DNA from: Delphinus delphis
Lineage: Eukaryota; Chordata; Mammalia; Artiodactyla; Delphinidae
DNA length: 64,000 bases
Assembly: GCF_949987515.2 (NCBI RefSeq)
Contig: NC_082689.1
Coordinates: 64,293,746-64,357,745 of the forward strand
Reading direction: 5' to 3'
The notes under the pieces are model-generated. The model was not told the origin of the DNA. It saw only the letters and a program-made list of their open reading frames with translations, and ran no database searches. The position numbers and the translations under genes are program-made. Below, piece by piece: positions 11,990 to 23,254 of the stretch. The stretch's first letter is position 1; the number at the start of each line of letters is the position of its first letter.

Positions 11990-12265
11990 GCTCTGAAATC
12001 TCAAGATCTGGAAAATTCTTAGAGAGTTCTACAAAAGGCCTGAATTAAGAAGATATGCCGGGGAAAAAGAAATGTAACTGCGTAAGTGGGTGAGTAAAAG
12101 AATAGGTATAATAAAGGTTAGAAAGGTTTGAAATTACATATAATTAATAAAAATAAAACTGAGCCTTTGGAAAAGTTGAAATAGAAATATATTCACTCCT
12201 ATGAATATACTCCTATGAATTATTACAGACTAAGGTGATCAAAAGGTACAAACTTCCAGTTCTAA
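11990..12265. other. Unassigned sequence
   Basis: No gene or recognised repeat. An ACTCCTATGAATAT unit is partly duplicated near 12196-12222. Confidence 0.45.
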
Positions 12266-12269
12266 AATA

Positions 12270-12520
12270 ACTAAGTCCCGGGGATGTGATATACAGCATG
12301 GTGACTATAGTTAACAACAAGGTGTTGCACATTTGAAAGTTGCTAAGAGAGGACATCTTAGAAGTTCTCATCACAGGAAAAAAACTGTAACTGTATGTGG
12401 TGATGGACGTTCAGTAGACTTATTGTGGCCATCATTTTACCACACAAAATATTGAACCATTATGTTGTACATCTGATACTAATATAATATGTCAATTATA
12501 TCTCAATTTAAAAAATAAAA
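12270..12520 (+). mobile_element. Old L1 (L1MA-like) 3'-end fragment
   Basis: Contains ATACAGCATGGTGACTATAG, TTTGAAAGTTGCTAAGAGAG, TTCTCATCACAGGAAAAAAA, GACTTATTGTGGCCATCATT, ACCATTATGTTGTACATCTG and a CTCAATTTAAAAAATAAAAA tail. This is an older L1 3' UTR type than the other copies in the window. Confidence 0.8.
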
Positions 12521-12524
12521 AAAA

Positions 12525-13060
12525 GATATAAAGCCCCCCCTGAAAAGAAATATATTCATTCCTTATTTTAGTACAGGAAACAAACCTATGTAATATAGCA
12601 ACACGAAAACCATGTATTACATGAAACAGATTCCCTATTGAATAAGCACATTTAATATATTAACTGGAAGTTTGTTCAGAAAACAATTATAAATCTATTA
12701 ACTGAATTTTCTTTTAAATATTTTCAATTTCTATGACCATCTGAGCTGCACACTTCTTGCTGCACTGTGATCTAACATTGTTAGTTTTATCAGCTTTTAA
12801 TAAAGTAATGAAAGCGGGAAAAGGAGAAATCATGATAAGAAGGCCAGTAAACATTTTATGAATTTTTGAGTTAAAGTATCTCACTGGGCTGAGTCTATGA
12901 AGGAAGCACTCATTTTGATTATTTAATAGCATTTTTTGAGGCTTATTGAGTGCTGGGTACAGGAAGATGAGTAAGATGTGACTGATGTTTCAAGGAATTC
13001 CCAGTGTAGAAGAAGACAGTGGGAAAAAAGGCATGATAATCAGATCACATAGGTTACCTA
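12525..13060. other. Unassigned sequence, possible L2 trace near 12940
   Basis: No gene was recognised. GGCTTATTGAGTGCTGGGTA near 12941 resembles an L2/MIR core but is too short to call. Confidence 0.4.
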
Positions 13061-13064
13061 AATT

Positions 13065-13260
13065 CAGATTGTGGTTCCTGCACTTCCAAGTTACAAACAA
13101 CCTTGGGAAAGTTGTTTAGCTTTTCTGGGCCTCAGTTTCCTCATCTATAAAATGGGGACACCGTTAGTACCTATATCATTGGATTATTATGAGGAAGATG
13201 TGTTAAAACAAGAAAGAGATTATAAAATGCCCTGGTACATTGCAAGCAATCAACCAATGC
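13065..13260 (+). repeat. MIR SINE
   Basis: Contains the MIR core CTGGGCCTCAGTTTCCTCAT and ATAAAATGGGGACACCGTTA, followed by GATTATTATGAGGAAGATGT. The frame at 13071-13343 is contained in this repeat and is not a gene. Confidence 0.9.
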
Positions 13261-13264
13261 CAGC

Positions 13265-13790
13265 TGTCATTATTAGAGCCATGATGGATGGCACAACAGA
13301 TGGAAACACAGCGAATAAAGAGCCTGACTACCTAGCGATGTGAAGGAAAACATCCCAGAGAGCTGATAAAACATGGGTAGGCTTGGTGACTAAGATGAGT
13401 TCAGGGGAGAAGAAGCAGTGAAAACAAAGGTAAAGGGCAGCAGACATTTGGAGGTAAATGGCCCCTAGTAGGTATGGCTGGATGCTATAGTGTGAGTGTC
13501 AACTGTGAGGGAGGGGTTCTGGGGCTAGAGCCTGGTAGCCTGTATCCTTTAAGTCAGTGCCTTCCAAACAGCGTTCCTTAGAGCCCTAGATGAAAGGTTT
13601 TGTGGGATTGCCTCAGACACTACTAAGGAGAGGCTTGGGTGGGTAAGGTGCCAGGTCCCCTCCCTAGTTCTAAGCAGAGCAGAACTGCTTCTATCTCTTT
13701 TATATATTGTGTTTTCATGTAAGATTTTTGTTTGAATAAAAGGATCTGCTCCTTAAAAACTATTTGAATTTAAAAAATGATCAAGGATGG
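13265..13790. other. Unassigned sequence
   Basis: No gene was recognised. A stretch near 13553-13620 may be an eroded DNA transposon (CAGTGCCTTCCAAACAGCGT), unconfirmed. Confidence 0.4.
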
Positions 13791-13795
13791 ATAAA

Positions 13796-13970
13796 CAACA
13801 AGGTCCTACTCTATAGCACAGGGAACTATATTCAACATCCTGTGATGAACCATAATGGAAAAGAATATGAAAAAGAATACGTATATATATATATGTATAA
13901 CTGAGTCACTTTGCTGTACTGCAGAAATTAACACAACATTGTAAATCAACTATTAAATAAATAAATAAAT
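13796..13970 (+). mobile_element. L1 3'-end fragment
   Basis: L1 3' UTR: ACTCTATAGCACAGGGAACT, AAAAGAATATGAAAAAGAAT, a TA-rich run, GAGTCACTTTGCTGTACTGC and ATTGTAAATCAACTATTAAA, then an (AAAT)n-like tail. The 10-mer TGATCAAGGA occurs before it (13777) and after it (13985), but not directly after the tail, so a target duplication is uncertain. Confidence 0.85.
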
Positions 13971-14100
13971 ATCCACTCAAGTTTTGATCAAGGAAGAAAC
14001 ATGATCAGGCTTGAATTTTAAAATAATTTTGTGATTCCTTATTTTTTTTAGCAAAGGTTATAAAATCCCTTGGTATGAATTTTTCTGATAGATAGGAAGT

Positions 14101-14152
14101 CAGTATCGCTATACTTCAGGCTTTAACAGTATTGCTATACTTCAGACTTTAA
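14101..14152. repeat. 26-bp tandem duplication
   Basis: CAGTATCGCTATACTTCAGG-type unit at 14101-14126 is repeated at 14127-14152 with two substitutions. Confidence 0.9.
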
Positions 14153-14244
14153 CAAGACTGGGGTAGGGTAGAAGTGATGAGTGATCACGTGCCATGCTGA
14201 GAACCAGGCAAAGCTCTCAGTGGCATTGGTACCACCCCTTGCGG

Positions 14245-14365
14245 GTGCTTTGCGAATCTCTGCAGATGGTTTTGGTTGTCATAAAAATGGAGAGGGTGCT
14301 CCGGCATTTAGTAGGTGGAGGCCAGGGACGCTAGACACTCTGCAATATACAGAGTAGTCCCCATT
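14245..14365 (+). repeat. MER20 hAT fragment (interior)
   Basis: TGCAGATGGTTTTGGTTGTC, GGCATTTAGTAGGTGGAGGC and CAGGGACGCTAGACACTCTG match the middle of MER20 in order. Terminal repeats are not evident. Confidence 0.65.
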
Positions 14366-14369
14366 CTAC

Positions 14370-16335
14370 CTGGTTTTCACATATGCATGAAGGTAAAACA
14401 CCTGGGTATAATTACAGAAGCCTGTAACCTAACTTTTTTACACAGAGTAAAACACAAAGTATTTTTAGTATGGTTCTAGTGTATACTGAATTTATCAGGA
14501 ATGGAAGTGCTGTGTGAATGGAGGAAATGCTGTATTTTGTTCAATTTTTTTTTTAATTTGCCAGGAGTGTTCACTATTTTGAAAAGTAACAAACATCACA
14601 AGGCATTTGAGTTCCCAATACACTCGCCCATATCAGTCAGCCTTTGTAGCTGCCACATTCACTATGAGTCTCCAGTGAGTCTACCTCTGGATAGATGCAG
14701 GTGTCTGATTACTTCATTATGTCACCAATGCAGTTGTACTCCAGGGCATTTATGTATTTTTCCCTTATATTACAGGCAGAGCATTATATTTATTTCTTTA
14801 AATAGTCTGTGCAGGTAGTTTATCTTGGAATTTCTCTGAGGCAAATAAAGATGTCTCATAAAATATTTGCTATAAAAATGGGGCTTGGAGTATGACAGGG
14901 TTGAGAGCCAGTGTGTCAAAGTAACACAAAAGTATTTTCAAACCACTCAGTTTCTCTTATACTATGGCGGATTGGGAATCAAGTTCATTTCTCAGTTTGA
15001 CTTTAACTTTTCCAAACAGAGGCCATTTTTATTCACATGTTGTAGAAAATGATGGAGGGTAATAAAGCACTCCAAAGGCAAGAAGACCGTTGTGTGCATT
15101 CAACACAAGGGCTGGGCCATTAAGGTGCAGAGGGGTTCATCTGGCAGGTCCAGACCACAGTCCTGGGCAGGATGCTACACGTTATTGTATGTCTACAACT
15201 TGGGAAAATGCACTTCCAGCAACAGGTCCTATTCCAGCTGCTTGTCTTGACACCCAGTCAAAAGTAATTTCAGGAAGTGATATATTACAACTTTCCCTGT
15301 TTTGTATTGGGGGCAAACAGTTTTTAATAATTTGTTAATACATATTGTAGACATATAATCACAAATATGTGACTATTCATTACAGGTCAAACTGCCCAGC
15401 CTTTAAAAAGAGTCAAAATATAAATTCTTTTTAAAAATTACCATGTTTTAAAAAACAGGCAAATCTTAATTTTCTTCTTTGGTCTTTCATCACTTTGGTC
15501 TGCTATTTTCATCAAATTGTGCCAGTTCATCAATAATGCTTTTGCCAGCATGTTATTTACGTATGTCCAAAGCAGGATGCTGTCAACTCCTTTGAGACAT
15601 CCTGGGTCTATAGACCTCTCAACAAATTGACCTCAGGATGGACTCTTTGGTTACTTCATATGTTTGTTATTCTTTGACAAAAGCTTCTCTGGAGGCTGCA
15701 TCAAAATGCTTTTTAGTCCAGACGTGGCCCCATGCTTACTAACTGGCCATTTTATGTTACAAGTACATTTCTAAGTGTTATCTTCTGCTTACGGAAGATA
15801 AACTGGAACACTAAAATTTTTTTCCAAAGAAAATGAAGAAAAGGTGTGGCTTTATAATGGGATAGGAAGCAGGGAGAAGGAGAGAGAGAGGCCATGCTTT
15901 CTACTCATTAACTTTCCATTAATAAACTAAGATAAATTCTTGCTTTATAACTCTAATGGGTATTTGTGGGCAGCCTGTTGGCAGGCACCATCTTAATAAC
16001 AAGTAAAAATATTTGATTCACAGTCCTAGAGGCCTTCCTCTTTTAATACCAATGTTAGTTGTATCTAATATATATGCAATCCTAGTAACTGGTAGTTTAT
16101 GTAGGTCTTGAGACCACTTATTGCTATTTACTGTGGTTGTATCTTTAATTAAAACAATAATTTCCATGGATAAATAAAATAGCAAAGCTTAATTCAGAAC
16201 TAGGTAATACCCTACTTCCAATTTACCTAACTATTAGGATTAATGGCCAAAAGTAAATGTTATAATAATCAGTCATTATTTTTTATCTTTCTTTAGCAAT
16301 GTAATGAGGGGAACAATTTTTCTGATTAATCAGAG
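14370..16335. other. Unique sequence, no feature recognised
   Basis: No gene or repeat family was recognised over almost 2 kb. The frames at 14501-14818 and 15090-15338 show no familiar motif or codon pattern and are probably chance. Confidence 0.5.
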
Positions 16336-16344
16336 GTCCTTGTG

Positions 16345-16592
16345 GCATGGACATATATACACTACCAAATGTAAAATAGATAGCTAGTGGGAAGCAGCCA
16401 CATAGCACAGGGAGATCAGCTCGGTGCTTTGTGACCACCTAGAGGGGTGGGATAGGGAGGGGGGAGGGAGGGAGACGCAAGAGGGAGGAGATATGGGGAT
16501 ATACATATACATATAGCTGATTCACTTTGTTATACAGCAGGGACTAACACAACACTGTAAAGCAATTATACTCCAATAAAGATGTTAAAAAA
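16345..16592 (+). mobile_element. L1 3'-end fragment
   Basis: 3' UTR of the younger cetartiodactyl L1 type: GGCATGGACATATATACACT, AGATAGCTAGTGGGAAGCAG, GGGAGATCAGCTCGGTGCTT, CACCTAGAGGGGTGGGATAG, a GGGA-rich run, TGATTCACTTTGTTATACAG, and TACTCCAATAAAGATGTTAA with an A-tail. Confidence 0.92.
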
Positions 16593-16594
16593 AA

Positions 16595-16922
16595 AATGAT
16601 TCACCCCAAAGGCTTTTCTAGATAACTAACTAGATCATAATATCTAACTATATTCTAATTACAACCCAAATATCTAATGAAACAATTCTGAAGTAGATAA
16701 TTCTTGTGACTTTTAAGAATACTAATTAGGCAATTAGGTATCTTGAAAGAAAGATATTTATTAGACCCTTTTTGAGCTCTTAATATAAGGATTTTGGTCT
16801 TAATCTTAAAATAGGTATTTGAAAAATATTTATTCACCCTGAGCAAGGTATTGTGCAAGGTGCTAATCTTGTTCATGTGTATCTCTCAGTGCTGGGCTTA
16901 CTGGGAGTCAGTGGGAAGAACT
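16595..16922. other. Unassigned AT-rich sequence
   Basis: Native target-site neighbourhood of the UBE2V1 retrocopy. No gene was recognised. Confidence 0.45.
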
Positions 16923-16937
16923 AAAGAATGTAATCTG

Positions 16938-19303
16938 GGGGTGAAGAAGGGGCCGGCCTTTGAGCGACAGCGACGCTAGATGGTAGCCACCACGGGCTAG
17001 GGAGTAAAAGTCCCTCGCAATTGCCCACTGTTGGAAGAACTCGAAGTCGGCCAGAAAGGAATAGGAGATGGCACAGTTAGCTGGGGTCTAGAAGATGACA
17101 AAGACATGACACTTACAAGATGGACAGGGATGATAATTGGGCCTCCAAGAACAGTTTATGAAAACTGAATACACAGCCTTAAAATAGAATGTGGACTTAA
17201 ATACCCAGAAGCACCCCCCTTTGTAGGATTTGTAACAAAAATTAATATGAATGGAGTTAATAGTTCTAATGGAGTGGTGGACCCAAGAGCCATGTCAGTG
17301 CTAGCAGAATGGCAGAACTCATAGAGCATCAAAGTTGTCCTGCAAGAGCTTCGGCGCCTAATGATGTCTAAAGAAAATATGAAACTCCCTCAGCCTCCTG
17401 AAGGACAGTGATACAGCAATTAAGCAAAAAGAAAAACCACAGGCCCTCCCTTAGCCCCCATTCAACTTAAGCAGTCGTCTTCATCTTCCACAGTAGTAAA
17501 AATTTCTAGATACGTCTTGTAGACCTCAAAGTACTGGAAAGGAAACTCCCATTCAAAGGCAGTTTATCGTAAGATACTGTAAATGATACTAATTTTTTGA
17601 TACTATTTCCATTTGAAATATATAAGTTGTGCAATAACAAATCATCCTGTCAAGTGTAACCACTGTCCACATAGCTGAACTTCTGGGATCAAGAAAGTGT
17701 ATTTAAATCGATTCCCATCATAACCGGCGGGGCACATCTAACTCAACTGTCAAAAGACACACCACGCAATCACCTTGCTGCTGATTACATGGCCTGGGGT
17801 CTCTGCCTTCTCCCCCTTCCCCTCCCCCTGCCTCCTCCCTCCCTGCAACAGCCCTCCAGCTGGGGGTGGCTTCTTAGAGTTGATGTGAAGGTTTCAGGTC
17901 ACAGCCTGTGGGACTACTCCTGGGTGTGTGGGGGGTGCTTTGTCTGCACTCCTGGTTTCTTTCTTTAACTCTTAAATGCTTAAAAGCCATCATCCTCTTC
18001 CCAGTCTCCACTACCACCCTTGGCCGAAGCATAGATTGCAACCCCCTCGGCTCCCCTCTGAAATTGGCCTTTGGTAAGGAATTCAGGGATTTCCCCATAT
18101 CTTCTCCCCTCACCTTAATCGAGGGGTGCTGCTTTTTCCTTCTTCCTACTCAAGTCCCTTTTTGCACCATCACCACCCAACACCTTCCAGGACACTTCCT
18201 TGCTTTGGCCAGAAGCCATAAGGTAAGGTTGGAGAGCATCTCTGACCTCCCTCATTTAGTTTTGGAACCACACTTATTTACTCTCCACCAGCCTGGGAAA
18301 TGAATATTGGGTTCTCAGCCCTGCCACCCTCTGCTGTCATCATCAGCTGATACGTTTTTTTAGCTCAGGTTTTTTTTTTTTTTTTGCGGTACGCGGGCCT
18401 CTCACTGTTGGGGCCTCTCCCGTTGTGGAGCACAGGCTCCGGACGCGCAGGCTCAGCGGCCATGGCTCACGGGCCCAGCCGCTCCACGGCATGCGGGATC
18501 TTCCCGGACCGGGGCACGAACCCACGTCCCCTGCATCGGCAGGCAGACTCTCAACCACTGCGCCACCAGGGAAGCCCTAGCTCAGGTTTTGATAAGGTGA
18601 AAAGAACAGTCACCAAGGTCACTCAGACCTGCCAGCTCTCAAAGTCCTTGGTCGTTAAACTTGGAGAAAGGCCACAGAAGACACTGGTAAGCACACACGA
18701 TTCCTTTGAATGAATTGTTTTCTTTTCCTGTAATTGCTTTTGCTTTTAAAAATTGAAGACGTTTTAAACAGGGCTCTCATTTGGTCATCCTTGCAATCCA
18801 TTTGGGTCTAGTTTGGAATCTGACAACTGGAACATAAAGAACCTTGAACTCTTTGAACCTTGAACATACTTTGGTTTCAGTGCTGCTGCTTCTCTGAGTC
18901 CTCAGCAGGGATAAGAAAGAACTTGGCGTGCACGGCAGATCCCCGGAATTCCTGGCCAGTGGCTGCGTTTTCCACTTTTCTGTTCAGGACCACTAAATGC
19001 TGAGATGCTGGACGCATACCGAAATAAGAGCAATTCATTGTGTTCTAAGATTTTTTTTTTTTTTTTTTAAATTTAGTGTTTGTGGTGTAAAACCACCTTT
19101 TAAAGCAGCAACTATCAAGTCTGCAAAGCACCTGATGTTTCCATTAATCTTTTTCTGGGGAAAACCTTAGTTCTAAGGATTTAACATCCTGTAAGTAAAG
19201 TTTAACATAACAGTATTCCATAAGTAGACTTTTTATTGTCAGACCATTGCCTGATTTTAATATAATAAAAAGAAGTGTGTGTTAATATTTAAAAAAAGAA
19301 AAA
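16938..19303 (+). pseudogene. UBE2V1: Processed retrocopy of UBE2V1, inactive
   Basis: UBE2V1 encodes a ubiquitin-conjugating-enzyme variant that partners UBC13 in making K63-linked chains; it lacks a catalytic cysteine. The copy has no introns. The coding part (16980-17423) is 148 codons including the stop, which is the family length, with no frameshift. UBE2V1 rather than UBE2V2 is indicated by the N-terminal ATTG after the start, [19 protein letters not shown] and the C-terminal YSN. Four in-frame stops kill it: codon 7 (TAG, 16998), 63 (TGA, 17166), 115 (TAG, 17322) and 144 (TGA, 17409). A long 3' UTR follows to an AATAAA at 19264 and an A-rich tail at about 19291-19303. TSDs flank it: 16923-16937 and 19300-19314, 14 of 15 bases equal. 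It was made by L1 machinery. The frame at 17908-18303 is UTR, not a gene. Confidence 0.93.
18371..18577 (-). mobile_element. CHR SINE inside the UBE2V1 retrocopy
   Basis: Antisense CHR SINE: T-tail, then GCGGTACGCGGGCCTCTCAC through GCGCCACCAGGGAAGCCC. Perfect target duplication TAGCTCAGGT at 18361-18370 and 18578-18587 splits the retrocopy 3' UTR. The insertion therefore postdates the retrocopy. Confidence 0.97.
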
Positions 19304-19314
19304 AATGTAATCTG

Positions 19315-19780
19315 ATAACATCACTTACTCTTTCAGAAGATGACTGATTCCAACAAGCATCACCTCGATCTTTTATAAGTGTTATCTTCTCTTATATCAA
19401 TATGTAATTATTTTCTACCTGGGAGAGCACTCTTTCTGTCTTTCAACTTTCTTTATACCCCACATTAACAAGCAAGGTGCCTTAGTTTACCATTTATGGC
19501 TTACAATGAGATGATCCCAAATCAATCATTCATTTTCCCTGTTCTTCTCTCATATTCTATGCTACCACCTTCTCCATGAAGCCTTCTCTGAGGTCTCTTA
19601 GTACAAAGGGATCTTCTCCCCTCAATGCTCTGTAACATTCTCCTATGCCTCTTCTTAGGAACCACCATATTTGATCTAGTTTTCTAATTCTTCATGTATA
19701 TATATTTCCCACTTCCTAGTTGTTCTGTTTCTGAGGGCTGTGCTTTTTCCGTGTGTACCCTTATTAGACACCCCGCCCCA
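19315..19780. other. Unassigned sequence with a probable antisense L2 trace
   Basis: CTCCATGAAGCCTTCTCTGA and the following CT-rich stretch (19570-19690) resemble antisense L2. The rest is unassigned. Confidence 0.45.
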
Positions 19781-19781
19781 A

Positions 19782-19782
<1 letters not shown>

Positions 19783-19865
<83 letters not shown>
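19783..19865 (+). repeat. Compound microsatellite (CA)n(CT)n
   Basis: A CA tract to about 19820 passes directly into a CT tract to about 19865. The overlapping frame at 19694-19978 is an artefact. Confidence 0.98.
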
Positions 19866-19867
<2 letters not shown>

Positions 19868-19869
19868 GA

Positions 19870-20882
19870 CCCATTCTCAATAAAATCTATTGATGCTTTA
19901 ATGAAGCTTTCTGAGAAATTTAATTTTCAGATGTATTATTTAGTATGGGATATTTTCATAAAGTCCCAATTTCCATGATAACAATGCCAGCATCATACTC
20001 AAACTATTACATCCTTAGAAAGCTTTAGGACCTATAAATTAGAGTTTGAAATGCAAAAATGGGACAACATACCAAAGAAAGTGTAACATCTGTATAGGCA
20101 TGATTAAGTTAGTAAACATCATTGCTTTCTTATGTGACAATAGTTTCCAAAATTCCACTGAGAACTTTAGGCAGGTTCCATTTAGTGACATTTATGTCTT
20201 GTGTTCTTATTGATTGGTACTTATGTCTTACCATTTGCTAAGTATTTTGAATACCACTCCATATACGTGAACTCTTCAGTGTCAAGTCATGGGCTCTCTT
20301 CTCCCCACTGTAATGTTTGTTTGAGTATGTTATTGGGCAATACAGAGAAGAAAATGAGCACCCAGTTTTCTCTGCAAAGTTAACTGAGCTTATAGTGACT
20401 CTACGATCAAGGCATTTCATGAAAAAAACCTCTATCAACTGAACAAACAGAATAAACACTGAAGATAATATGCTCATAGATGAAGTTGAGCTTTGTGTAG
20501 TTCTGAGAAAATCAAAGCTGTGGGAAAATATTTGTTTTGGGGCCATTGTAATTATTCACATATTTCACTGTCACTACTCTAAAAAAGTAGTTCTGAAGTT
20601 TGTTTCATTTTCTTTTGATTATTGTATAAAACATGAAATGAAAGTTAGTAACAAAGAAGCTCCCTCCCATAAGAAATGTTACATTTATACTGCTTTCACA
20701 ATGAAATAGAAATACACTCTTAAAGTTGTATTTCAGAATTTGCAATCTTCTTTAAATGGAAGGTTTCAATAGAAAAACAGATTTTAAAAAATATAAGTTT
20801 CTGACATTATCTCAGATAGTTTTTGAAATATTCATCATTTCTCTCACATAACAAACAATATATTAAACTACTACATATAAAA
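19870..20882. other. Unique sequence, no feature recognised
   Basis: No gene or repeat family was recognised. Opposed frames at 20201-20709 have no recognisable motif. Confidence 0.5.
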
Positions 20883-20887
20883 TAAAT

Positions 20888-21052
20888 GACAAGGTACTAC
20901 TGTATAGCACAGGGAACTATATTCAATATCCTGTAATAAACCACAGTGGAAAAGAATATGAAAAAGAATATATATATGTATAACTGAATCACTTTGCTGC
21001 ACAGCAGAAACTAACACAACATTGTAAATCAACTATACTTCAATAAAAAAAA
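20888..21052 (+). mobile_element. L1 3'-end fragment
   Basis: L1 3' UTR of the same type as those at 3940 and 13796: CTGTATAGCACAGGGAACTA, TCCTGTAATAAACCACAGTG, AATCACTTTGCTGCACAGCA, ATACTTCAATAAAAAAAAAC. Confidence 0.9.
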
Positions 21053-21154
21053 ACGATGTATTACCTTTCCTTTTGAAGACAATGAAGATATATAGTTTTA
21101 TTCTAGAATCATTATTAGAAAAAATCTTTAATACTTAGGAAATTTGGAACACAC

Positions 21155-22220
21155 TGTGATGGTACATTTTATATGTCAAATTGACTGGACTACAGTGTGC
21201 TCAGATATTTAGTAAAACATTGTGGGTGTGTCTGTGATGGTGTTTTTGGATGAGAATAACAATGAATCTGCAGACTGAGTAAAGCAGATTGCCCTCCCTA
21301 ATGTGGGTGGGCCTCATCCAATCAGCTGAAGGTCTGAATGAAACAAAAAGTCTGGCTGTCTCTCAAGTAGCAGGGAATTCCTCCTGCCTGACTATAGCTG
21401 ATACATTGATCTTTATCTTTTCCTGCTTTTGGATTCGAACTGAAACTGATTTTCTTTTTTCTTCATTTTTAGTACTCTGGTTTGTTTCTCTTTTCTTTTT
21501 AAAAAAATTTTTATTGGAGTATAGTTGATTTACAATGTTGTGTTAGTTTCAGGTGTACAGCAAAGTGAATCAGTTATACATATATACACTTTTATTTTTA
21601 TTTTTTTAGATTATTTCCCCATATAGGTCATTACACATTACTGAGTAGAGTTCCGTGTGCTATACAGCAGGTTCTTATTAGTTATCTATTTTATATATAG
21701 TAGTGTGTATATGTCAATCCCAATCTCCCAATTTATCCTTCCTCCCCTTACCCCCTGATAACTATAAGTTTGTTTTCTATATCCATGACTCTACTTCTGT
21801 TTTGCAAATAAGTTCATTTGTACCCTATTTTTAGATTCCACATATAAGCGATATCATATGATATTTGTCTTTCTGTGTCTGATTTACTTCACTCAGTATG
21901 ACAATCTCTAGGCCCATCCATGTTGCTGCAATGGCATTATTTTGTTCTTTATTATGGCTGACTAATATTCCATTGTGTGATACTGATTTTTCTTTTGTTT
22001 TCAGCCTACTGGCTTTCTAACTGGAAGATGTACCACTGGTTCTCCTAGGTTTCCAGTTGCTGACTGCAGCTCTTGAGATTTCGCAGCCTCCATAATTGCG
22101 TGAGCCAATTCTCTAAGATAAATCTCTTTATAAATGTAAATATAAATATCACTATGGGGGACATATACATATGTACACGCCCTGTTGGTTCTGTTTCTCT
22201 GAAGAACCTTGATTAATACA
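21155..22220 (+). mobile_element. MLT2-like ERVL solo LTR, split by an L1
   Basis: Begins near TGTGATGGTACATTTTATAT and contains TTGACTGGACTACAGTGTGC, GTTTTTGGATGAGAATAACA, AGATTGCCCTCCCTAATGTG and GGGTGGGCCTCATCCAATCA. After an L1 interruption it resumes with GCAGCCTCCATAATTGCGTG, AGCCAATTCTCTAAGATAAA and the end GGTTCTGTTTCTCTGAAGAA...TTAATACA. This is the MLT2-class pattern as I recall it. No internal viral gene sequence lies beside it, so it is a solo LTR. Confidence 0.8.
21459..21981 (-). mobile_element. Antisense L1 3' fragment inside the MLT2 LTR
   Basis: Antisense L1: TATTGGAGTATAGTTGATTT, TTTCAGGTGTACAGCAAAGT, CAGTATGACAATCTCTAGGC and GGCTGACTAATATTCCATTG, i.e. the 3' UTR and the end of ORF2. 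It splits the LTR. Near-duplicate flanks ACTGATTTTCTTTT (21445) and ACTGATTTTTCTTTT (21982) look like the TSD. About 35 bp (about 21461-21495) separate the first flank from the L1 A-tail; they may be a 3' transduced segment. Confidence 0.9.
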
Positions 22221-22224
22221 CACA

Positions 22225-22605
22225 ATGTAAATTAAAACTTGGAAACACTGACAGAAAATCCCTTGAGTTACTATCTAACTTGATGTTTAAAAAAATCTTT
22301 TGATTATAATATGTCTATTTATTTCCTAGATGAAATATTGTTGCGCATCCTCATAATGTGTTTTTCAAAAACTAAAATAGTTAAAACAAATTATAGATCC
22401 ATCCCTTTTTCCTCAACTTGACTCAAGGCAAATTATAATAATCTAATCATTGACAGTTCCCCACAAAATTTATATCCACTTCAAAATCAGGATGATTTAA
22501 AAAACAGTTAATAAATTTCATATTTCATAATAAGAAATTCTTTGACTTGTAAATTAATCCTTTCCACAACTAATTGCTTTGTATTTTCAGGCAATAGGGA
22601 TTTCA
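22225..22605. other. Unassigned AT-rich sequence
   Basis: No gene or recognised repeat. Confidence 0.45.
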
Positions 22606-22617
22606 AAAAGACCACAT

Positions 22618-23105
22618 CCTATAAGTACATACAATGGAATATTACTCAGCCATAAAAAAGAATGAAATTCTGCCATTTGCAATAATGTGGATAGACTGAG
22701 AGGATAGTATGCTTAGTGAAATAAGTCAGACAGAGAAAGACAAATACTCTATGTAATCACTTATATGTGGAATCTAAAAAATAAAACAAAGGAACGTATA
22801 TAATAAAACAGAAACAGACTCACAGATACAGAGAACAAACTATTGGTTACTAGTGGCAAGAGGGAAGCAAGGTGGCAAGATAGGGGTATGGAATTAAGAA
22901 ATACAAACTACTATGTATGAAATAAATAAGCAAAAGGATATATTGTACAGCAGAGGGGAATATAGCCATTATTTTAAAGTAGTAACTTTAAACGGAGTAT
23001 AATCCATAAAAATATTGGATCACTATGTTGTATAGCTGAAACTAATATAATCTGTAAATCAACTATACTTCAAAAATATTTTTAAAAAAGAATGGTAAAA
23101 AACAT
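22618..23105 (+). mobile_element. 5'-truncated L1
   Basis: Begins in the last part of ORF2 (ATGGAATATTACTCAGCCAT) and runs through the 3' UTR (AAACTAATATAATCTGTAAA, CTATACTTCAAAAATATTTT) to an A-rich tail. Flanks AAGACCACATCC (22606) and AAGACTACATCC (23106) differ by one base and are the likely TSD. Confidence 0.9.
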
Positions 23106-23254
23106 AAGACTACATCCAATATAATTTGAAACTTCATTTTTCAAAAAAACTCAGCACCAGGCTAATCTTGAAACTTCATGATCTTTGAATTTATACTTTG
23201 AAAATAAATGTTGCTTATGATATCTATTATTTGCTTCCATGATTACAGATCCAT

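Noticed and set aside
13071..13343. 90-codon frame as a small gene
   Set aside because: It is contained mostly in a MIR element (CTCAGTTTCCTCAT core).
17908..18303. 131-codon plus-strand frame
   Set aside because: It is in the 3' UTR part of the UBE2V1 retrocopy, not a coding region.
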